From assembly GCA_018241665.1 (NCBI GenBank), contig JAFEDK010000039.1, positions 1 through 55,268 on the forward strand: DNA of 55,268 bases, written 5' to 3'. Below the pieces are notes generated by a model. That model made no database searches. It was not told where the DNA came from and was given only the letters and a program-made list of their open reading frames with translations. A program made the position numbers and the translations under genes. Position 1 is the first letter of the stretch. Each line of letters opens with the position of its first letter. Below, piece by piece: positions 15,375 through 25,244 of this stretch. The DNA comes from Pseudomonadota bacterium. GTDB lineage: Bacteria; Pseudomonadota; Gammaproteobacteria; Burkholderiales; Rhodocyclaceae.

Positions 15375-16045
15375 GCGCCCGCGACCGCATCCTGACCAAG
15401 CTGCGCGCCGCCCAGCCGGCCCAGCCGAATGCCATGCCGGACCTGGACGCCCATTACACGCCGCGAGTCCGCGGCGAAAGCAAAGCCGAACGCCTGGCCC
15501 GCTTCCGCACCGGCATCGAGAGCTTCCACGCGGAAGTCCACATCAGCAGCGAAGCCGACTGGCCCGCCCTGCTGGCCCGCCTGTGTGCCGACAAGCAGGT
15601 TGCCACCATGCTCTACGGCGCCGACACGCCGGCCGGCCAACGCCTGGACCAGGCTACCTTCCCGGCCACCACGCTGCGCCCGTGGTCTGGCCAGGTCGAA
15701 GAACTCAAGGCCGACCTGTTCCACCGTGTCGATGCCGGCTTCACGCAGACCCGCGGCGCCATCGCCGAGACCGGCACGCTGATGCTGTGGTCCTCCGAGG
15801 CGGAGCCGCGCACCCTGTCGCTGGTGCCGCCGATCCACTTCGCGTTGCTCGACGCCGACACCATCCAGCCCACCTTCTTCGACGTACTGCGCACCGAGAA
15901 CTGGGCCGCCGGCCTGCCCACCAACGCGCTGCTGATCTCCGGCCCGTCGAAGACCGCCGACATCCAGCAGACCCTCGCCTACGGCGCCCACGGCCCGAAG
16001 GAACTCGTGGTGATCGTCATCAACGCCGAAGGAGACGCCCAGTGA
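15371..16045 (+). CDS. lutC: LUD-domain lactate utilisation protein LutC/LldG
   Basis: Encodes 224 residues of the LUD family. The conserved core appears as GFTQTRGAIAETGTLML, followed by PPIHFALLDADTI, and near the end GPSKTADIQQTLAYGAHGPK, the diagnostic LUD C-terminal motif. It is the small subunit of the LutABC complex required for L-lactate oxidation. It overlaps lutA at its start and lutB at its end by 4 bp each, so the gene order is A-C-B as in the Shewanella lldE-G-F type. The N-terminal 70 residues are less conserved. Confidence 0.92.
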   Translation: MSARDRILTKLRAAQPAQPNAMPDLDAHYTPRVRGESKAERLARFRTGIESFHAEVHISSEADWPALLARLCADKQVATMLYGADTPAGQRLDQATFPATTLRPWSGQVEELKADLFHRVDAGFTQTRGAIAETGTLMLWSSEAEPRTLSLVPPIHFALLDADTIQPTFFDVLRTENWAAGLPTNALLISGPSKTADIQQTLAYGAHGPKELVVIVINAEGDAQ

Positions 16046-17496
16046 GCCACCAGCCCCAGCAGCAATCTTCCGGCCAGCCGATCGCTTTCGTCTCCGCCCA
16101 GGCACTGCGCGCGCGCATGCACGATGCGGTCAACGATCCGCACCTGCGCCAGAGCTTCCGCGGCGCGATGGACTTCCTGATGGCCAAGCGGGCCGCCCAG
16201 TTCCCGGACCAGGACGAGCTCGACTCCCTGCGCGCGCTGTCGGAGGGCATCCGCCAGTACAGCCTGTCCAAGCTGCCCGACCTGCTCGAACAGCTCGAAG
16301 CCAACCTGACCCGCAACGGCGTGAAGGTGCATTGGGCCGAGACGCCCGACGAAGCCAACGCCATCATGCTCGACATCGCGCGCCGTCATTCGGCCAAGCT
16401 GATCGTCAAGGGCAAGTCGATGGTCAGCGAGGAGATCGAGTTCAACCACGCGATGGAGGCCGCCGGCGTCGGCGCGCTGGAGTCGGACATGGGCGAATAC
16501 ATCGTCCAGCTCGCCGGCGAAAAGCCCTCCCACATCATCATGCCGGCGATCCACCAGACCAAGCAGCAGATCGCCAAGCTGTTCGCCGAGAAGATTCCCG
16601 GCGTCGATTACACCGACAACGTGGACGCGCTGATCCGGATCGGCCGCAACGTGCTGCGCGACAAGTTCGAGAGCGCCGACATCGGCCTCTCCGGCGTCAA
16701 TTTCGCGGTGGCCGAGACCGGCACCCTGTGCCTCGTCGAGAACGAAGGCAACGGCCGCATGTGCACTACGGTGCCCAAGGTGCACATCGCCATCACCGGC
16801 ATCGAGAAGATCGTCGAGAAGCTGGAGCACGTCGCCCCGCTGTACTCCATCCTCACCCGCTCGGCCACCGGCCAGGCAGTGTCCACCTACTTCAACATGA
16901 TCTCCGGCCCGCGCAAGGCCGGCGACAAGGACGGCCCCGAGGAAGTGCATCTGGTGCTCCTCGACAACGGCCGCAGCCAGGCCTACGCCGACGAGCAGCT
17001 GCGCAAGACCCTGCAGTGCATCCGCTGCGGTGCCTGCATGAACCACTGCCCGGTCTATACCCGCATCGGCGGCCACGCCTACGGCACCACCTACCCCGGC
17101 CCGATCGGCAAGATCATTTCGCCGCACCTGATGGGCCTCGAACAGACCCACCTGCTGGCCACCGCCTCCAGCCTGTGCGGTGCCTGCGGTGAAGTCTGCC
17201 CGGTGAAGATCCCGATCCCCGAGCTGCTGATCCGCCTGCGCGGCGAGGCCAATAGCGCGCCGCACGCCAACCCGGCGATGGTCGGCCAGGGCGCCGCCTA
17301 CGATCCGAAGATCAGCTTCGTCTGGCGGATGTGGGCCCGCCTCTACGCCCGTCCCGCCACCTATCGGGCCTTCAGCTGGCTGGCCACCCGCTTCCGGGCG
17401 CTGACGCCACGCAAGCAAAGCGGCTGGACCGCAGCCCGCACGCCCCTGCAACCCGCATCACGAAGGCTGAGGGACATGGTCAAGGACCGGCGTTAG
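16042..17496 (+). CDS. lutB: Lactate utilisation Fe-S protein LutB/LldF
   Basis: Encodes 484 residues. The N-terminal two thirds is a LUD domain (GLSGVNFAVAETGTLCLVEN; GNGRMCTTVPKVHI). The C-terminal part holds two 4Fe-4S motifs, Cys326/329/332/336 (CIRCGACMNHCPVY) and Cys379/382/386 (CGACGEVCPVKIP). A basic C-terminal tail follows. GTG 16042 overlaps the lutC stop (GTGA). It is the electron-transfer subunit of the complex. Length and motif order are normal for the family. Confidence 0.93.
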   Translation: MSHQPQQQSSGQPIAFVSAQALRARMHDAVNDPHLRQSFRGAMDFLMAKRAAQFPDQDELDSLRALSEGIRQYSLSKLPDLLEQLEANLTRNGVKVHWAETPDEANAIMLDIARRHSAKLIVKGKSMVSEEIEFNHAMEAAGVGALESDMGEYIVQLAGEKPSHIIMPAIHQTKQQIAKLFAEKIPGVDYTDNVDALIRIGRNVLRDKFESADIGLSGVNFAVAETGTLCLVENEGNGRMCTTVPKVHIAITGIEKIVEKLEHVAPLYSILTRSATGQAVSTYFNMISGPRKAGDKDGPEEVHLVLLDNGRSQAYADEQLRKTLQCIRCGACMNHCPVYTRIGGHAYGTTYPGPIGKIISPHLMGLEQTHLLATASSLCGACGEVCPVKIPIPELLIRLRGEANSAPHANPAMVGQGAAYDPKISFVWRMWARLYARPATYRAFSWLATRFRALTPRKQSGWTAARTPLQPASRRLRDMVKDRR

Positions 17497-17533
17497 CGCC
17501 CGGGGCGCACCACGCGAGAACTGGGGGACTGCC

Positions 17534-17555
17534 GTAGGGGCGAATTCATTCGCCC
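17534..17555 (+). repeat. Extragenic palindromic repeat, copy A
   Basis: Core GGGCGAATTCATTCGCCC preceded by GTAG. It is the first of five copies around the D-lactate dehydrogenase gene and forms an inverted pair with copy B. Confidence 0.75.
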
Positions 17556-17561
17556 TCAGTC

Positions 17562-17611
17562 GGTGATCAAAGTCCGCGGGCGCATGAATTCGCCCCTACG
17601 GGTTGATCACC
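17562..17611. repeat. Palindromic repeat copy B with flanking inverted repeat
   Basis: Copy B (17578-17599) is the same element as copy A in reverse orientation with one change in the core. It is bracketed by GGTGATCAA (17562-17570) and TTGATCACC (17603-17611), a perfect 9-bp inverted repeat. The intergenic RNA could fold into one large cruciform between lutB and the dehydrogenase gene. Confidence 0.7.
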
Positions 17612-17701
17612 AAAGCCCCGGAAGATCTCGCCTCCACGCCCCCGAAACCAAACCATTTCCACCCCGTTTCCACCCTATCCCACACACCGGGAGTACCCAC
17701 C

Positions 17702-20482
17702 GTGTCCGCTCTCATCGACGCCCTGCGCCTGCGGCTGCCCGCCGACCGCGTGATTACCGACGAACTCCGCCGCCTTGCCTACGGCACCGACGGCAGCTTC
17801 TACCGCCTGATCCCGGAAGTGGTGGCGGTCGTCAATGACGAGGCCGAGGTGCGCGATGTGGTCGACCTGGCCCGCCAGCACGGCCGCCCGGTCACTTTCC
17901 GCGCCGCCGGCACCAGCCTGTGCGGCCAGGCCGTCACCGACGGGGTACTGGTGCTGCTCGGCGAAGGGCTGGCCACCTGCCGCATCGGCGCCAACGGCAG
18001 CACCGTGCGCGTCGGCCCGGCCATCATCGGCGCCGAGGTGAACCGCCGCCTGGCCCCGCTGGGCCGCAAGATCGGCCCCGACCCCGCGTCGATCAACGCC
18101 GCCAAGATCGGCGGCATCGCCGCCAACAACAGCAGCGGCATGTGCTGCGGCACCGCCCAGAACAGCTACAACACCCTCGCCTCGGTGCGCGTGCTGCTCG
18201 CCGATGGCACCGTGCTGGACACCGGCGACGCCGCCAGCGTCAGTACCTTCAAGACCAGCCATGGCTGGCTGCTGGAGCGCCTCGCCGCGCTGTCCGCCGA
18301 CGTGCGCGCCGACCACGCGCTGGCCGAGCGCATCCGCGCCAAGTACAAGATCAAGAACACCACCGGCTACAGTCTCAACGCACTGGTGGATTTCAGCGAC
18401 CCGGTGGACATCCTGGCCCACCTGATGATCGGCTCGGAAGGCACGCTGGGCTTCATCTCCCAGGTCACCTACAACACGGTGCCGGAGTACGCCCACAAGG
18501 CCAGCGCGCTGGCCTTCTTCCACGACATGGAAACCGCCTGCCGCGCCGTGGCCGGCCTCAAGAACCAGCCGGTGGATGCGGTGGAACTGCTCGACCGCGC
18601 CTCCCTGCGCTGCGTCGCCCACAAGCCGGGCATGCCGGCCCTGCTGAAGACCCTGGCCGACGGCGCCACCGCGCTGCTCATCGAGACCCGCGCGCCCAAT
18701 GCCGTGGCCCTCGACGAGCGCATCGCCGCAATCCTCGCCGAGCTGAACCTCTATCCGCTGATCGAGAGCCCGGCCTTCACCACCGACCCGGCCGAGATCG
18801 AGCGCCTGTGGAACGTCCGCAAAGGCACCTTCCCGGCCGTCGGCGCGGTGCGCAAGCCCGGCACCACGGTGATCATCGAGGACGTGGCGGTCGCCGTGCC
18901 GGACCTCGCCGCCTGCTGCCTGGACCTGCAGCACCTGTTCGCCAAGCACGGCTACCACGAGGCGATCATTTTCGGCCACGCGCTGGAAGGCAACGTGCAC
19001 TTCGTGTTCACCCAGGATTTCGGCATCGAGTCCGAGGTGGAACGCTACGCCGCCTTCATGGATGAGCTGTGCACCGTGCTGGTCACCAAGTACGACGCCT
19101 CCCTCAAGGCCGAGCACGGCACCGGCCGCAACATGGCCCCCTTCGTCGAGCTGGAATGGGGTGCCAAGGCCTACGGGCTGATGAAGGAGATCAAGCAGCT
19201 TTTCGATCCGGAAGGCCTGCTCAACCCCGGCGTGATCATCAACGACGACGCCGAGGCCCACCTCAAGCACCTCAAGCCGATGCCCGCCGCCGGCCAGCTC
19301 TACGCCCCGGTGGACCGCTGCATCGAGTGCGGCTTCTGCGAGCCCCAGTGCCCGTCCCACGGCCTGACCCTGTCGCCGCGCCAGCGCATCGTCGGCTGGC
19401 GCGAGCTGTCGCGCCGCGAGGCCGCCGGCGAAGCCTTCGGCCAGCTCGGCGACGACTACCTCTACATGGGCCTCGACACCTGCGCCACCTGCGGCCTGTG
19501 CTCCACGGCCTGCCCGGTGGGCATCGAGACCGGCGCCCTGACCCGCGCGGTGCGCGGCGACCAGCTGTCCAGCGTGGCCCGCCAGCTCGGCCACGTGGCG
19601 GCCAACCATTTCGGCGCCACCCAGGCCCTGGCCCGCACCGCCCTCAAGGCCGGCCACCTGGCCGAGGCGGTGATCGGTACCAAGGCGCTGTCGCGCCTCA
19701 CCGGCGGCGCCTGGAAGGAAGGCATGCCCAAGCCCCAGCCGGCCGGCCGCGCCACCCGGACCGACGGTGACAAGGTGGTGTACTTCCCCACCTGCGCCGG
19801 CCGCATGTTCGGCGCCGACACGCCGGAACACGCCCTGTCCGCCACCGTCATCCGCGTGCTCGAACGGGCCGGCTACGCGCCCATCGTGCCGGACGACGTC
19901 AACAGCCTGTGCTGCGGCCAGTCCTTCGCCAGCAAGGGCCTCGCCGAGGACGCCGACCGCAAGTCGGCCCAACTGGAAGCCGCCCTGCTGAAGGCCAGCA
20001 ACAACGGCGAATACCCGGTCATCCTCGACGCCAGCGCCTGCTCCCTGCGCATGAAGACCTTCCTGGCCGAGCGCCTGAAGGTGTACGACCTGGTCGAATT
20101 CGCCCACGACGCGCTGCTGCCTCGCCTGATGCTGCACAAGAAGACCGACCCGATTCTGGTGCACCTCAACTGCTCGGCCCGCCGCATGGGCTTCGAAGCC
20201 AAGCTCAAACAGCTCGCCGGCGCCTGCGCCGACCAGGTCGTGCTGCCCGCCGAGGTGAAGTGCTGCGGCTTCGGCGGCGACCGCGGCTTCGTGGTACCCG
20301 AACTCAACGCCCACGCGCTGCGCAAGCTGCACGCCGACGTGCCGTCCGGCTGCTGCGGCGGCTATTCCAGCAACCAGACCTGCGAGATCGGCCTCACCGC
20401 CGCCACCGGCCTGCCTTACCGCTCCATCGTCCACCTGCTCGACGAATGCAGCGCCGAGGCGGCCCGCCTGGCGACGTGCTGA
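17702..20482 (+). CDS. dld: FAD-binding, Fe-S D-lactate dehydrogenase (Dld-II type)
   Basis: Encodes 926 residues. An FAD-binding PCMH domain lies at about 35-260 (GTSLCGQAVTDG; IGGIAANNSSGMCCG) and an FAD-oxidase C-terminal domain at about 290-525 (FGHALEGNVHFVF; GTGRNMAPFVE; FDPEGLLNPGVI). Two 4Fe-4S motifs follow (Cys540/543/546/550 and Cys594/597/600/604), then CCG segments (Cys737-738; Cys854-855; CCGGYSSNQTC). This is the GlcD-GlpC-like fusion used as quinone-linked D-lactate dehydrogenase in Shewanella (Dld-II), where it also neighbours lldEFG and a permease. GTG 17702 follows GGGAG. Other 2-hydroxyacids are possible substrates of the family, but the context strongly favours D-lactate. 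Confidence 0.88.
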   Translation: MSALIDALRLRLPADRVITDELRRLAYGTDGSFYRLIPEVVAVVNDEAEVRDVVDLARQHGRPVTFRAAGTSLCGQAVTDGVLVLLGEGLATCRIGANGSTVRVGPAIIGAEVNRRLAPLGRKIGPDPASINAAKIGGIAANNSSGMCCGTAQNSYNTLASVRVLLADGTVLDTGDAASVSTFKTSHGWLLERLAALSADVRADHALAERIRAKYKIKNTTGYSLNALVDFSDPVDILAHLMIGSEGTLGFISQVTYNTVPEYAHKASALAFFHDMETACRAVAGLKNQPVDAVELLDRASLRCVAHKPGMPALLKTLADGATALLIETRAPNAVALDERIAAILAELNLYPLIESPAFTTDPAEIERLWNVRKGTFPAVGAVRKPGTTVIIEDVAVAVPDLAACCLDLQHLFAKHGYHEAIIFGHALEGNVHFVFTQDFGIESEVERYAAFMDELCTVLVTKYDASLKAEHGTGRNMAPFVELEWGAKAYGLMKEIKQLFDPEGLLNPGVIINDDAEAHLKHLKPMPAAGQLYAPVDRCIECGFCEPQCPSHGLTLSPRQRIVGWRELSRREAAGEAFGQLGDDYLYMGLDTCATCGLCSTACPVGIETGALTRAVRGDQLSSVARQLGHVAANHFGATQALARTALKAGHLAEAVIGTKALSRLTGGAWKEGMPKPQPAGRATRTDGDKVVYFPTCAGRMFGADTPEHALSATVIRVLERAGYAPIVPDDVNSLCCGQSFASKGLAEDADRKSAQLEAALLKASNNGEYPVILDASACSLRMKTFLAERLKVYDLVEFAHDALLPRLMLHKKTDPILVHLNCSARRMGFEAKLKQLAGACADQVVLPAEVKCCGFGGDRGFVVPELNAHALRKLHADVPSGCCGGYSSNQTCEIGLTAATGLPYRSIVHLLDECSAEAARLATC

Positions 20483-20509
20483 AGACATGAAAAACAACAA
20501 GGGCCTGAC

Positions 20510-20531
20510 GGGCGAATGAATTCGCCCCCAC
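20510..20531 (-). repeat. Extragenic palindromic repeat, copy C
   Basis: Reverse-oriented copy (GGGCGAATGAATTCGCCC core) starting 28 bp after the dehydrogenase stop codon. Confidence 0.7.
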
Positions 20532-20559
20532 GAGCCCCGAAAACGCTGACGGAACTGAT

Positions 20560-20581
20560 GGGCGCATGAAGTCGCCCCCGC
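20560..20581 (-). repeat. Extragenic palindromic repeat, copy D (degenerate)
   Basis: GGGCGCATGAAGTCGCCC core with substitutions that break the central GAATTC. Same orientation as copies B and C. Confidence 0.6.
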
Positions 20582-20603
20582 AGAGAACCCCACCCGCCAC
20601 CCC

Positions 20604-20625
20604 GTAGGGGCGAATTCATTCGCCC
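20604..20625 (+). repeat. Extragenic palindromic repeat, copy E
   Basis: Identical to copy A (GTAG plus GGGCGAATTCATTCGCCC) although more than 3 kb away, which shows recent spread or conversion. Confidence 0.75.
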
Positions 20626-20705
20626 ACGGACGCGGAGCCCGCTAACCGGATCACTTCGCCAAACCCAAGAAGCCACCCACGCATTCATCAAAGGAGGAAT
20701 ACCGA

Positions 20706-22352
20706 ATGCAACCCTGGATGCAGATCTATGACCCGCTGGGCAACCTCTGGTTGTCCTCGCTGGTCGCCGCCTTGCCGATCATCTTCTTCTTCGTCGCGCT
20801 GGCCATCCTGCGCCTGAAGGGGCATATCGCCGGCACCGTCACCGTGATCATCGCGCTGGCCGTGGCGATCTTCTTCTACAAGATGCCGGTGCAGATGGCC
20901 CTGGCCTCGGCCGGCTACGGCTTCCTGTATGGCTTGTGGCCCATCGCGTGGATCATCATCGCGGCGGTATTCCTCTACAAGATCACCGTGAAGACCGGCC
21001 AGTTCGACATCATCCGCGCGTCGGTGGTGTCGATCACCGACGACCAGCGCCTGCAGATGCTGCTGGTCGGCTTCTCCTTCGGTGCCTTCCTGGAAGGTGC
21101 GGCCGGTTTCGGCGCACCGGTGGCGATCACCGCCGCGCTGCTGGTCGGCCTGGGCTTCAACCCCCTGTACGCCGCCGGCCTGTGCCTGATCGCCAACACC
21201 GCCCCGGTGGCCTTTGGCGCGATGGGCATCCCCATCATCGTCAGCGGCCAGGTGACCGGCATCGACCCGTTCAAGATCGGCCAGATGGCCGGCCGCCAGC
21301 TCCCGCTGCTGTCGGTGATCGTGCCCTTCTGGCTGGTCGCCATGATGGACGGCTGGCGTGGCATCAAGGAAACCTGGCCGGCGATCATCGTGGCCGGCGG
21401 CTCCTTCGCCATCACCCAGTTCTTCACCGCCAACTACATCGGACCTGAGCTGCCGGACATCACCTCCGCGCTGGTCAGCCTGATCTGCCTGACGATCTTC
21501 CTGAAGAACTGGAAGCCGAAGAACATCTTCCGCTTCGACAAGCAGCACCACGCCGAACTGGGCGAAGACAAGCACTACAGCTTCGGTGAAATCGCCAAGG
21601 CCTGGTCCCCGTTCGTGATCCTGACCATCATGGTCACCATCTGGAGCCTCAAGCCCTTCAAGGCCCTGTTCGCCAAGGATGGTCCGCTGTACGCCCTGGT
21701 CTTCCAGTTCCCGGTGCCGATGCTCGACAAGCTGGTCATCAAGATCGAGCCGATCGTCACCAAGGCCACGCCCTACGCCGCGGTGTACAAGCTCGACCTG
21801 CTGTCCGCCACCGGCACCGCGATCTTCCTGGCTGCCATCATCTCGATGTTCGTGCTCGGCATGAAGTCCGGCGAAGCCGCCAAGACCCTGAAGGAAACCG
21901 TCGTCGAACTGAAGCGCCCGATCTACTCCATCGGCATGGTGCTGGCGTTCGCCTTCATCGCCAACTACTCCGGCCTGTCCGCCACCCTGGCCCTCCTGCT
22001 GGCCGGTACCGGCGCGCTGTTCCCGTTCTTCGCCCCGTTCCTCGGCTGGCTGGGCGTGTTCCTGACCGGTTCCGACACCTCGTCCAACGCGCTGTTCTGC
22101 TCGCTGCAGGCCACCACTGCCCACCAGGTCGGCGTCTCCGACACCCTGCTGGTCGCGGCCAACACCACCGGCGGCGTGACCGGCAAGATGATCTCGCCGC
22201 AGTCCATCGCCGTGGCCTGCGCAGCCGTCGGCCTGGTCGGCAAGGAATCGGACCTGTTCCGCTTCACCGTCAAGCACAGCCTGGCCTTCGCCACCATGGT
22301 CGGCATCATCACCACGCTGCAGGCCTACGTGTTCACGTGGATGATCCCGTAA
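20706..22352 (+). CDS. lldP: L-lactate permease
   Basis: Encodes 548 residues with 12 or more hydrophobic helices, the normal size of the LctP/LldP family. Family stretches include [52 protein letters not shown] and [16 protein letters not shown]. It imports L- and D-lactate (and glycolate) with protons across the inner membrane, supplying the dehydrogenases encoded upstream. AAAGGAGG before ATG 20706 is a strong ribosome site. A perfect hairpin terminator follows 50 bp downstream, closing the lactate locus. Confidence 0.95.
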   Translation: MQPWMQIYDPLGNLWLSSLVAALPIIFFFVALAILRLKGHIAGTVTVIIALAVAIFFYKMPVQMALASAGYGFLYGLWPIAWIIIAAVFLYKITVKTGQFDIIRASVVSITDDQRLQMLLVGFSFGAFLEGAAGFGAPVAITAALLVGLGFNPLYAAGLCLIANTAPVAFGAMGIPIIVSGQVTGIDPFKIGQMAGRQLPLLSVIVPFWLVAMMDGWRGIKETWPAIIVAGGSFAITQFFTANYIGPELPDITSALVSLICLTIFLKNWKPKNIFRFDKQHHAELGEDKHYSFGEIAKAWSPFVILTIMVTIWSLKPFKALFAKDGPLYALVFQFPVPMLDKLVIKIEPIVTKATPYAAVYKLDLLSATGTAIFLAAIISMFVLGMKSGEAAKTLKETVVELKRPIYSIGMVLAFAFIANYSGLSATLALLLAGTGALFPFFAPFLGWLGVFLTGSDTSSNALFCSLQATTAHQVGVSDTLLVAANTTGGVTGKMISPQSIAVACAAVGLVGKESDLFRFTVKHSLAFATMVGIITTLQAYVFTWMIP

Positions 22353-22401
22353 GCGGCTGAACCCTCTTCAGAACGGGGAGATGCGTCCCCGGGGAGCCTC
22401 G

Positions 22402-22433
22402 ACGGCGGCCGTGCAAACGGCCGCCGTTTTTTT
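22402..22433 (+). terminator. Intrinsic terminator after lldP
   Basis: Perfect 11-bp stem ACGGCGGCCGT / ACGGCCGCCGT with a GCAA loop followed by TTTTTT. Confidence 0.9.
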
Positions 22434-22446
22434 ATTGCGGCTGCCC

Positions 22447-23085
22447 TCAGCGCGGGGACAGCGTGACGAGGCCGAACCTGGCCGCCAGCTGGATCAACTT
22501 GAAATCGTTGTCCACCTCCAGCTTCTGGCGGATCGCCGTCATGTGGTTGGACACTGTCTTCTGGCTCAGGTGCAGGGTTTCAGCGACGCTGGCGGTCGGC
22601 TCGCCATTGACCACCATGCACAGCACGTCGAACTCCTTGGGTGTCAGGCGCGCCATCAGCGCATCTTCTTCCAGCGCGGCGCTGGCCAGCGACTGAGCCA
22701 CGTCCGTGGACAGGAAACGCCTGCCCGCGGCCACCGAGCGGATCGCCTCCAGCATCTCGTCCGGCTCGCTGCACTTCGTCACGTAGCCAAGCGCTCCCAG
22801 GCGGATGGCCTGCGTGACGTAGCTCGGGTTGTCGTGCATCGAGATCACCAGCACCTTCAGCCCGCGCTCCCGGGCCAACATCCGCCGGATCGCATCCAGC
22901 CCGCTGCTGCCGCGCAGATTGAGGTCCACCACGGCCAGCTCGATGCCACCCGCACTGAGGCAGGCATAGGCCTCATCGGCGGAGGCAGCCTCCGCCACCA
23001 CCCGCATGTCTCCTTCGGCGTCGAGCAGACGCCGGTATCCGTTGCGGACCACCGCATGGTCCTCGACCAGCATGATCTGGATCAT
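22447..23085 (-). CDS. NarL/LuxR-type response regulator next to the PQQ dehydrogenase
   Basis: Encodes 212 residues. A receiver domain (1-120) has acidic Glu8/Asp9, phospho-acceptor Asp54 (AVVDLNLRG) and Lys104 (YVTKCSEPD). A LuxR helix-turn-helix spans about 147-205 (LTPKEFDVLCMVVNGEPTAS; QKTVSNHM). ATG 23085 follows AGGAGGG. It is divergent from the quinoprotein alcohol dehydrogenase gene. In Pseudomonas, response regulators of this type (ErbR/AgmR, ExaE) activate PQQ alcohol dehydrogenase genes, so control of 23293-26320 is likely. No partner kinase is adjacent. Confidence 0.85.
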   Translation of the reverse strand: MIQIMLVEDHAVVRNGYRRLLDAEGDMRVVAEAASADEAYACLSAGGIELAVVDLNLRGSSGLDAIRRMLARERGLKVLVISMHDNPSYVTQAIRLGALGYVTKCSEPDEMLEAIRSVAAGRRFLSTDVAQSLASAALEEDALMARLTPKEFDVLCMVVNGEPTASVAETLHLSQKTVSNHMTAIRQKLEVDNDFKLIQLAARFGLVTLSPR

Positions 23086-23150
23086 TTCACCCTCCTGACC
23101 CACCCATCATAGAGGGCCCGGCCGGCGGGCGGACCACGCCCCCCTCACGT

Positions 23151-23213
23151 CGGGAAGAATTCCCGGTGTCGCGGGGAGCGCTTCCCACGACGGCGCACGG
23201 CATGGAATTCCAT
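23151..23213. promoter_or_regulatory. Cluster of palindromes in the divergent promoter region
   Basis: Three related inverted repeats lie between the response regulator and the PQQ dehydrogenase: CGGGAA-GAA-TTCCCG (23151-23165), GGGA-N5-TCCC (23174-23186) and ATGGAATTCCAT (23202-23213). They share GGRA/TYCC half-sites. Their spacing of about two to three helical turns fits multiple binding sites for a dimeric regulator. Confidence 0.45.
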
Positions 23214-23292
23214 ACTCCGCCCGGTCTGGCCCCCCGTCACAGGGAGACGGCCCAAGGCATCGAACGACAACGAAGCGGAGACAAGAACCACC

Positions 23293-25161
23293 ATGAAATC
23301 CCGACGCCTCAAACTCAGGACCGGCCTGCTGGCCCTCGCCCTCGCCAGCGCCTTCGGCAACGCCGCCCACGCGGCCGGCACCGCCGTGACCTGGGACGAC
23401 ATCAAGAACGACGACAAGACGCCGGGCGACGTGCTGACCTACGGCCTGGGCCTGAAAGCCCAGCGCCACAGCCCGCTGAAGACCGTCAATGCGAAGAACG
23501 TCGCCGGCCTCGTGCCGGCCTGGAGCTTCTCCTTCGGCGGCGAGAAGCAGCGCGGCCAGGAAGGCCAGGCACTGGTGCACGACGGCGTGGTGTACATCAC
23601 CGCCTCGTACTCGCGGATCTATGCCATCGACGCCCGCAGCGGCAAGCGCCTGTGGGAATACGAAGCCCGTCTGCCGGAGGACATCCGCCCCTGCTGCGAC
23701 GTGGTCAACCGCGGCGCGGCGCTCTACGGCGACAAGATCTTCTTCGGCACGCTCGACGCCGGCATCGTGGCCCTCAACAAGGACACCGGCAAGGTGGTGT
23801 GGCGCAAGAAGTGGGGCGACCACAAGGTCGGCTACACGATGACCGGCGCCCCCTTCGTGATCCAGGACCAGAAGAGCGGCAAGGTGCTGCTGGTGCACGG
23901 CTCGTCCGGCGACGAGTTCGGCGTGGTCGGCTGGCTGTTCGCCCGCGACGTGGATACCGGCGAGGAAGTGTGGGCCCGCCCGATGGTCGAAGGCCACATG
24001 GGCCGCCTCAACGGCAAGGACAGCACGCCCACCGGCGACGCCAGCGCCCCGACCTGGCCGAAGGACAAGGACGGCAAGCCCACCGAAGCCTGGCACCACG
24101 GCGGCGGCGCCCCGTGGCAGACCGCCAGCTTCGACATCGAGAAGAACATGGTCGTCGTCGGCACCGGCAACCCGGCCCCGTGGAACACCTGGAAGCGCAC
24201 CCAGGAAGGCGACGATCCGCGCAACTGGCCGAGCCTGTTCACCTCCGGCCAGGCCTACGTGGATGCCAGCACCGGCGAGCTGAAGGGCTTTTTCCAGCAC
24301 ACCCCCAACGACGCCTGGGACTTCTCCGGCAACAACTCGGTGGTGCTGTTTGAATACAAGGATCCGAAGACCGGCAAGCTGGTCAAAGCCTCGGCCCACG
24401 CCGACCGCAACGGCTTCTTCTTCGTCACCGACCGGGAGAAGCTCACCAACGGCGCTGGCTACCCCAACAAGCCCACCTCGCTCATTGGCGCCTGGCCCTT
24501 CGTGGACGGCATCACCTGGGCCAAGGGCTGGGACCTCGCCACCGGCAAGCCGATCGAGACCGGCAACCGTCCGCCCGAACCGAAGGCCGGCGCCGACAAG
24601 GGCGACAGCGTCTTCGTCTCGCCGCCCTTCCTGGGCGGCACCAACTGGATGCCCATGTCCTACAGCCCGAACACCGGCCTGTTCTACATCCCGGCCAACC
24701 ACTGGGCCATGGACTACTGGACCGAGCACCTGACCTACAAGGCCGGCTCCGCCTACCTGGGCCAGGGCTTCCGCATCAAGCGCCTGTTCGACGACCACGT
24801 CGGCACCCTGCGTGCCATCGACCCGAAGACCGGCAAGATCGCTTGGGAACACAAGGAGAAGTTCCCCCTGTGGGCCGGCACCCTGACCACCGCCGGCAAC
24901 TTGTTGTTCACCGGCACCTCGGACGGCTTCATCAAGGCCTTCGACGCCAAGACGGGCAAGGAGCTGTGGAAGTTCCAGACCGGCTCCGGCATCGTCTCCG
25001 TGCCCATCACCTGGGAAATGGACGGCGAACAGTACGTGGGGATTGCCTCCGGCTACGGCGGCGCCGTGCCCCTGTGGGGCGGCGACATGGCCGAACTGAC
25101 CAAGCAAGTCACCCAAGGCTCCTCGTTCTGGGCATTCAAGCTGCCCAAGATCGCGCGCTGA
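23293..25161 (+). CDS. exaA: PQQ-dependent alcohol dehydrogenase, calcium type
   Basis: Encodes 622 residues, a periplasmic type I quinoprotein alcohol dehydrogenase. A signal peptide (cleavage after AAHA, about residue 27) precedes an eight-bladed propeller with repeated DxxTGKxxW motifs ([42 protein letters not shown]). Adjacent Cys134-Cys135 (RPCCDVV) form the ring disulphide over PQQ. The catalytic Asp343 is in [10 protein letters not shown], and Ser345 occupies the position where lanthanide-dependent enzymes carry Asp, so a Ca2+ cofactor like ExaA/PedE is inferred. No haem domain is fused. Electrons should go to the cytochrome c encoded downstream. Likely substrates are ethanol and other short alcohols. 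Confidence 0.9.
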   Translation: MKSRRLKLRTGLLALALASAFGNAAHAAGTAVTWDDIKNDDKTPGDVLTYGLGLKAQRHSPLKTVNAKNVAGLVPAWSFSFGGEKQRGQEGQALVHDGVVYITASYSRIYAIDARSGKRLWEYEARLPEDIRPCCDVVNRGAALYGDKIFFGTLDAGIVALNKDTGKVVWRKKWGDHKVGYTMTGAPFVIQDQKSGKVLLVHGSSGDEFGVVGWLFARDVDTGEEVWARPMVEGHMGRLNGKDSTPTGDASAPTWPKDKDGKPTEAWHHGGGAPWQTASFDIEKNMVVVGTGNPAPWNTWKRTQEGDDPRNWPSLFTSGQAYVDASTGELKGFFQHTPNDAWDFSGNNSVVLFEYKDPKTGKLVKASAHADRNGFFFVTDREKLTNGAGYPNKPTSLIGAWPFVDGITWAKGWDLATGKPIETGNRPPEPKAGADKGDSVFVSPPFLGGTNWMPMSYSPNTGLFYIPANHWAMDYWTEHLTYKAGSAYLGQGFRIKRLFDDHVGTLRAIDPKTGKIAWEHKEKFPLWAGTLTTAGNLLFTGTSDGFIKAFDAKTGKELWKFQTGSGIVSVPITWEMDGEQYVGIASGYGGAVPLWGGDMAELTKQVTQGSSFWAFKLPKIAR

Positions 25162-25178
25162 CCCCGCCAGCGCCTTGC

Positions 25179-25216
25179 CCCGGGCCGGATCATCTCCGGC
25201 CGGTCCGGGCTTTTTC
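25179..25216 (+). terminator. Terminator-like hairpin after the PQQ dehydrogenase
   Basis: Stem CCCGGGCCGG (25179-25188) / CCGGTCCGGG (25200-25209) with one G-U pair, followed by CTTTTTC. It would partially separate the dehydrogenase transcript from the downstream genes. Confidence 0.65.
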
Positions 25217-25244
25217 TTCGCTCGCTACCGCCGGGAATCCATCC

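Noticed and set aside
17675-20593. Open frame of 972 codons on the minus strand
   Set aside because: Antisense shadow of the D-lactate dehydrogenase gene. Composition is Gly/Ala/Val/His-rich with no motif.
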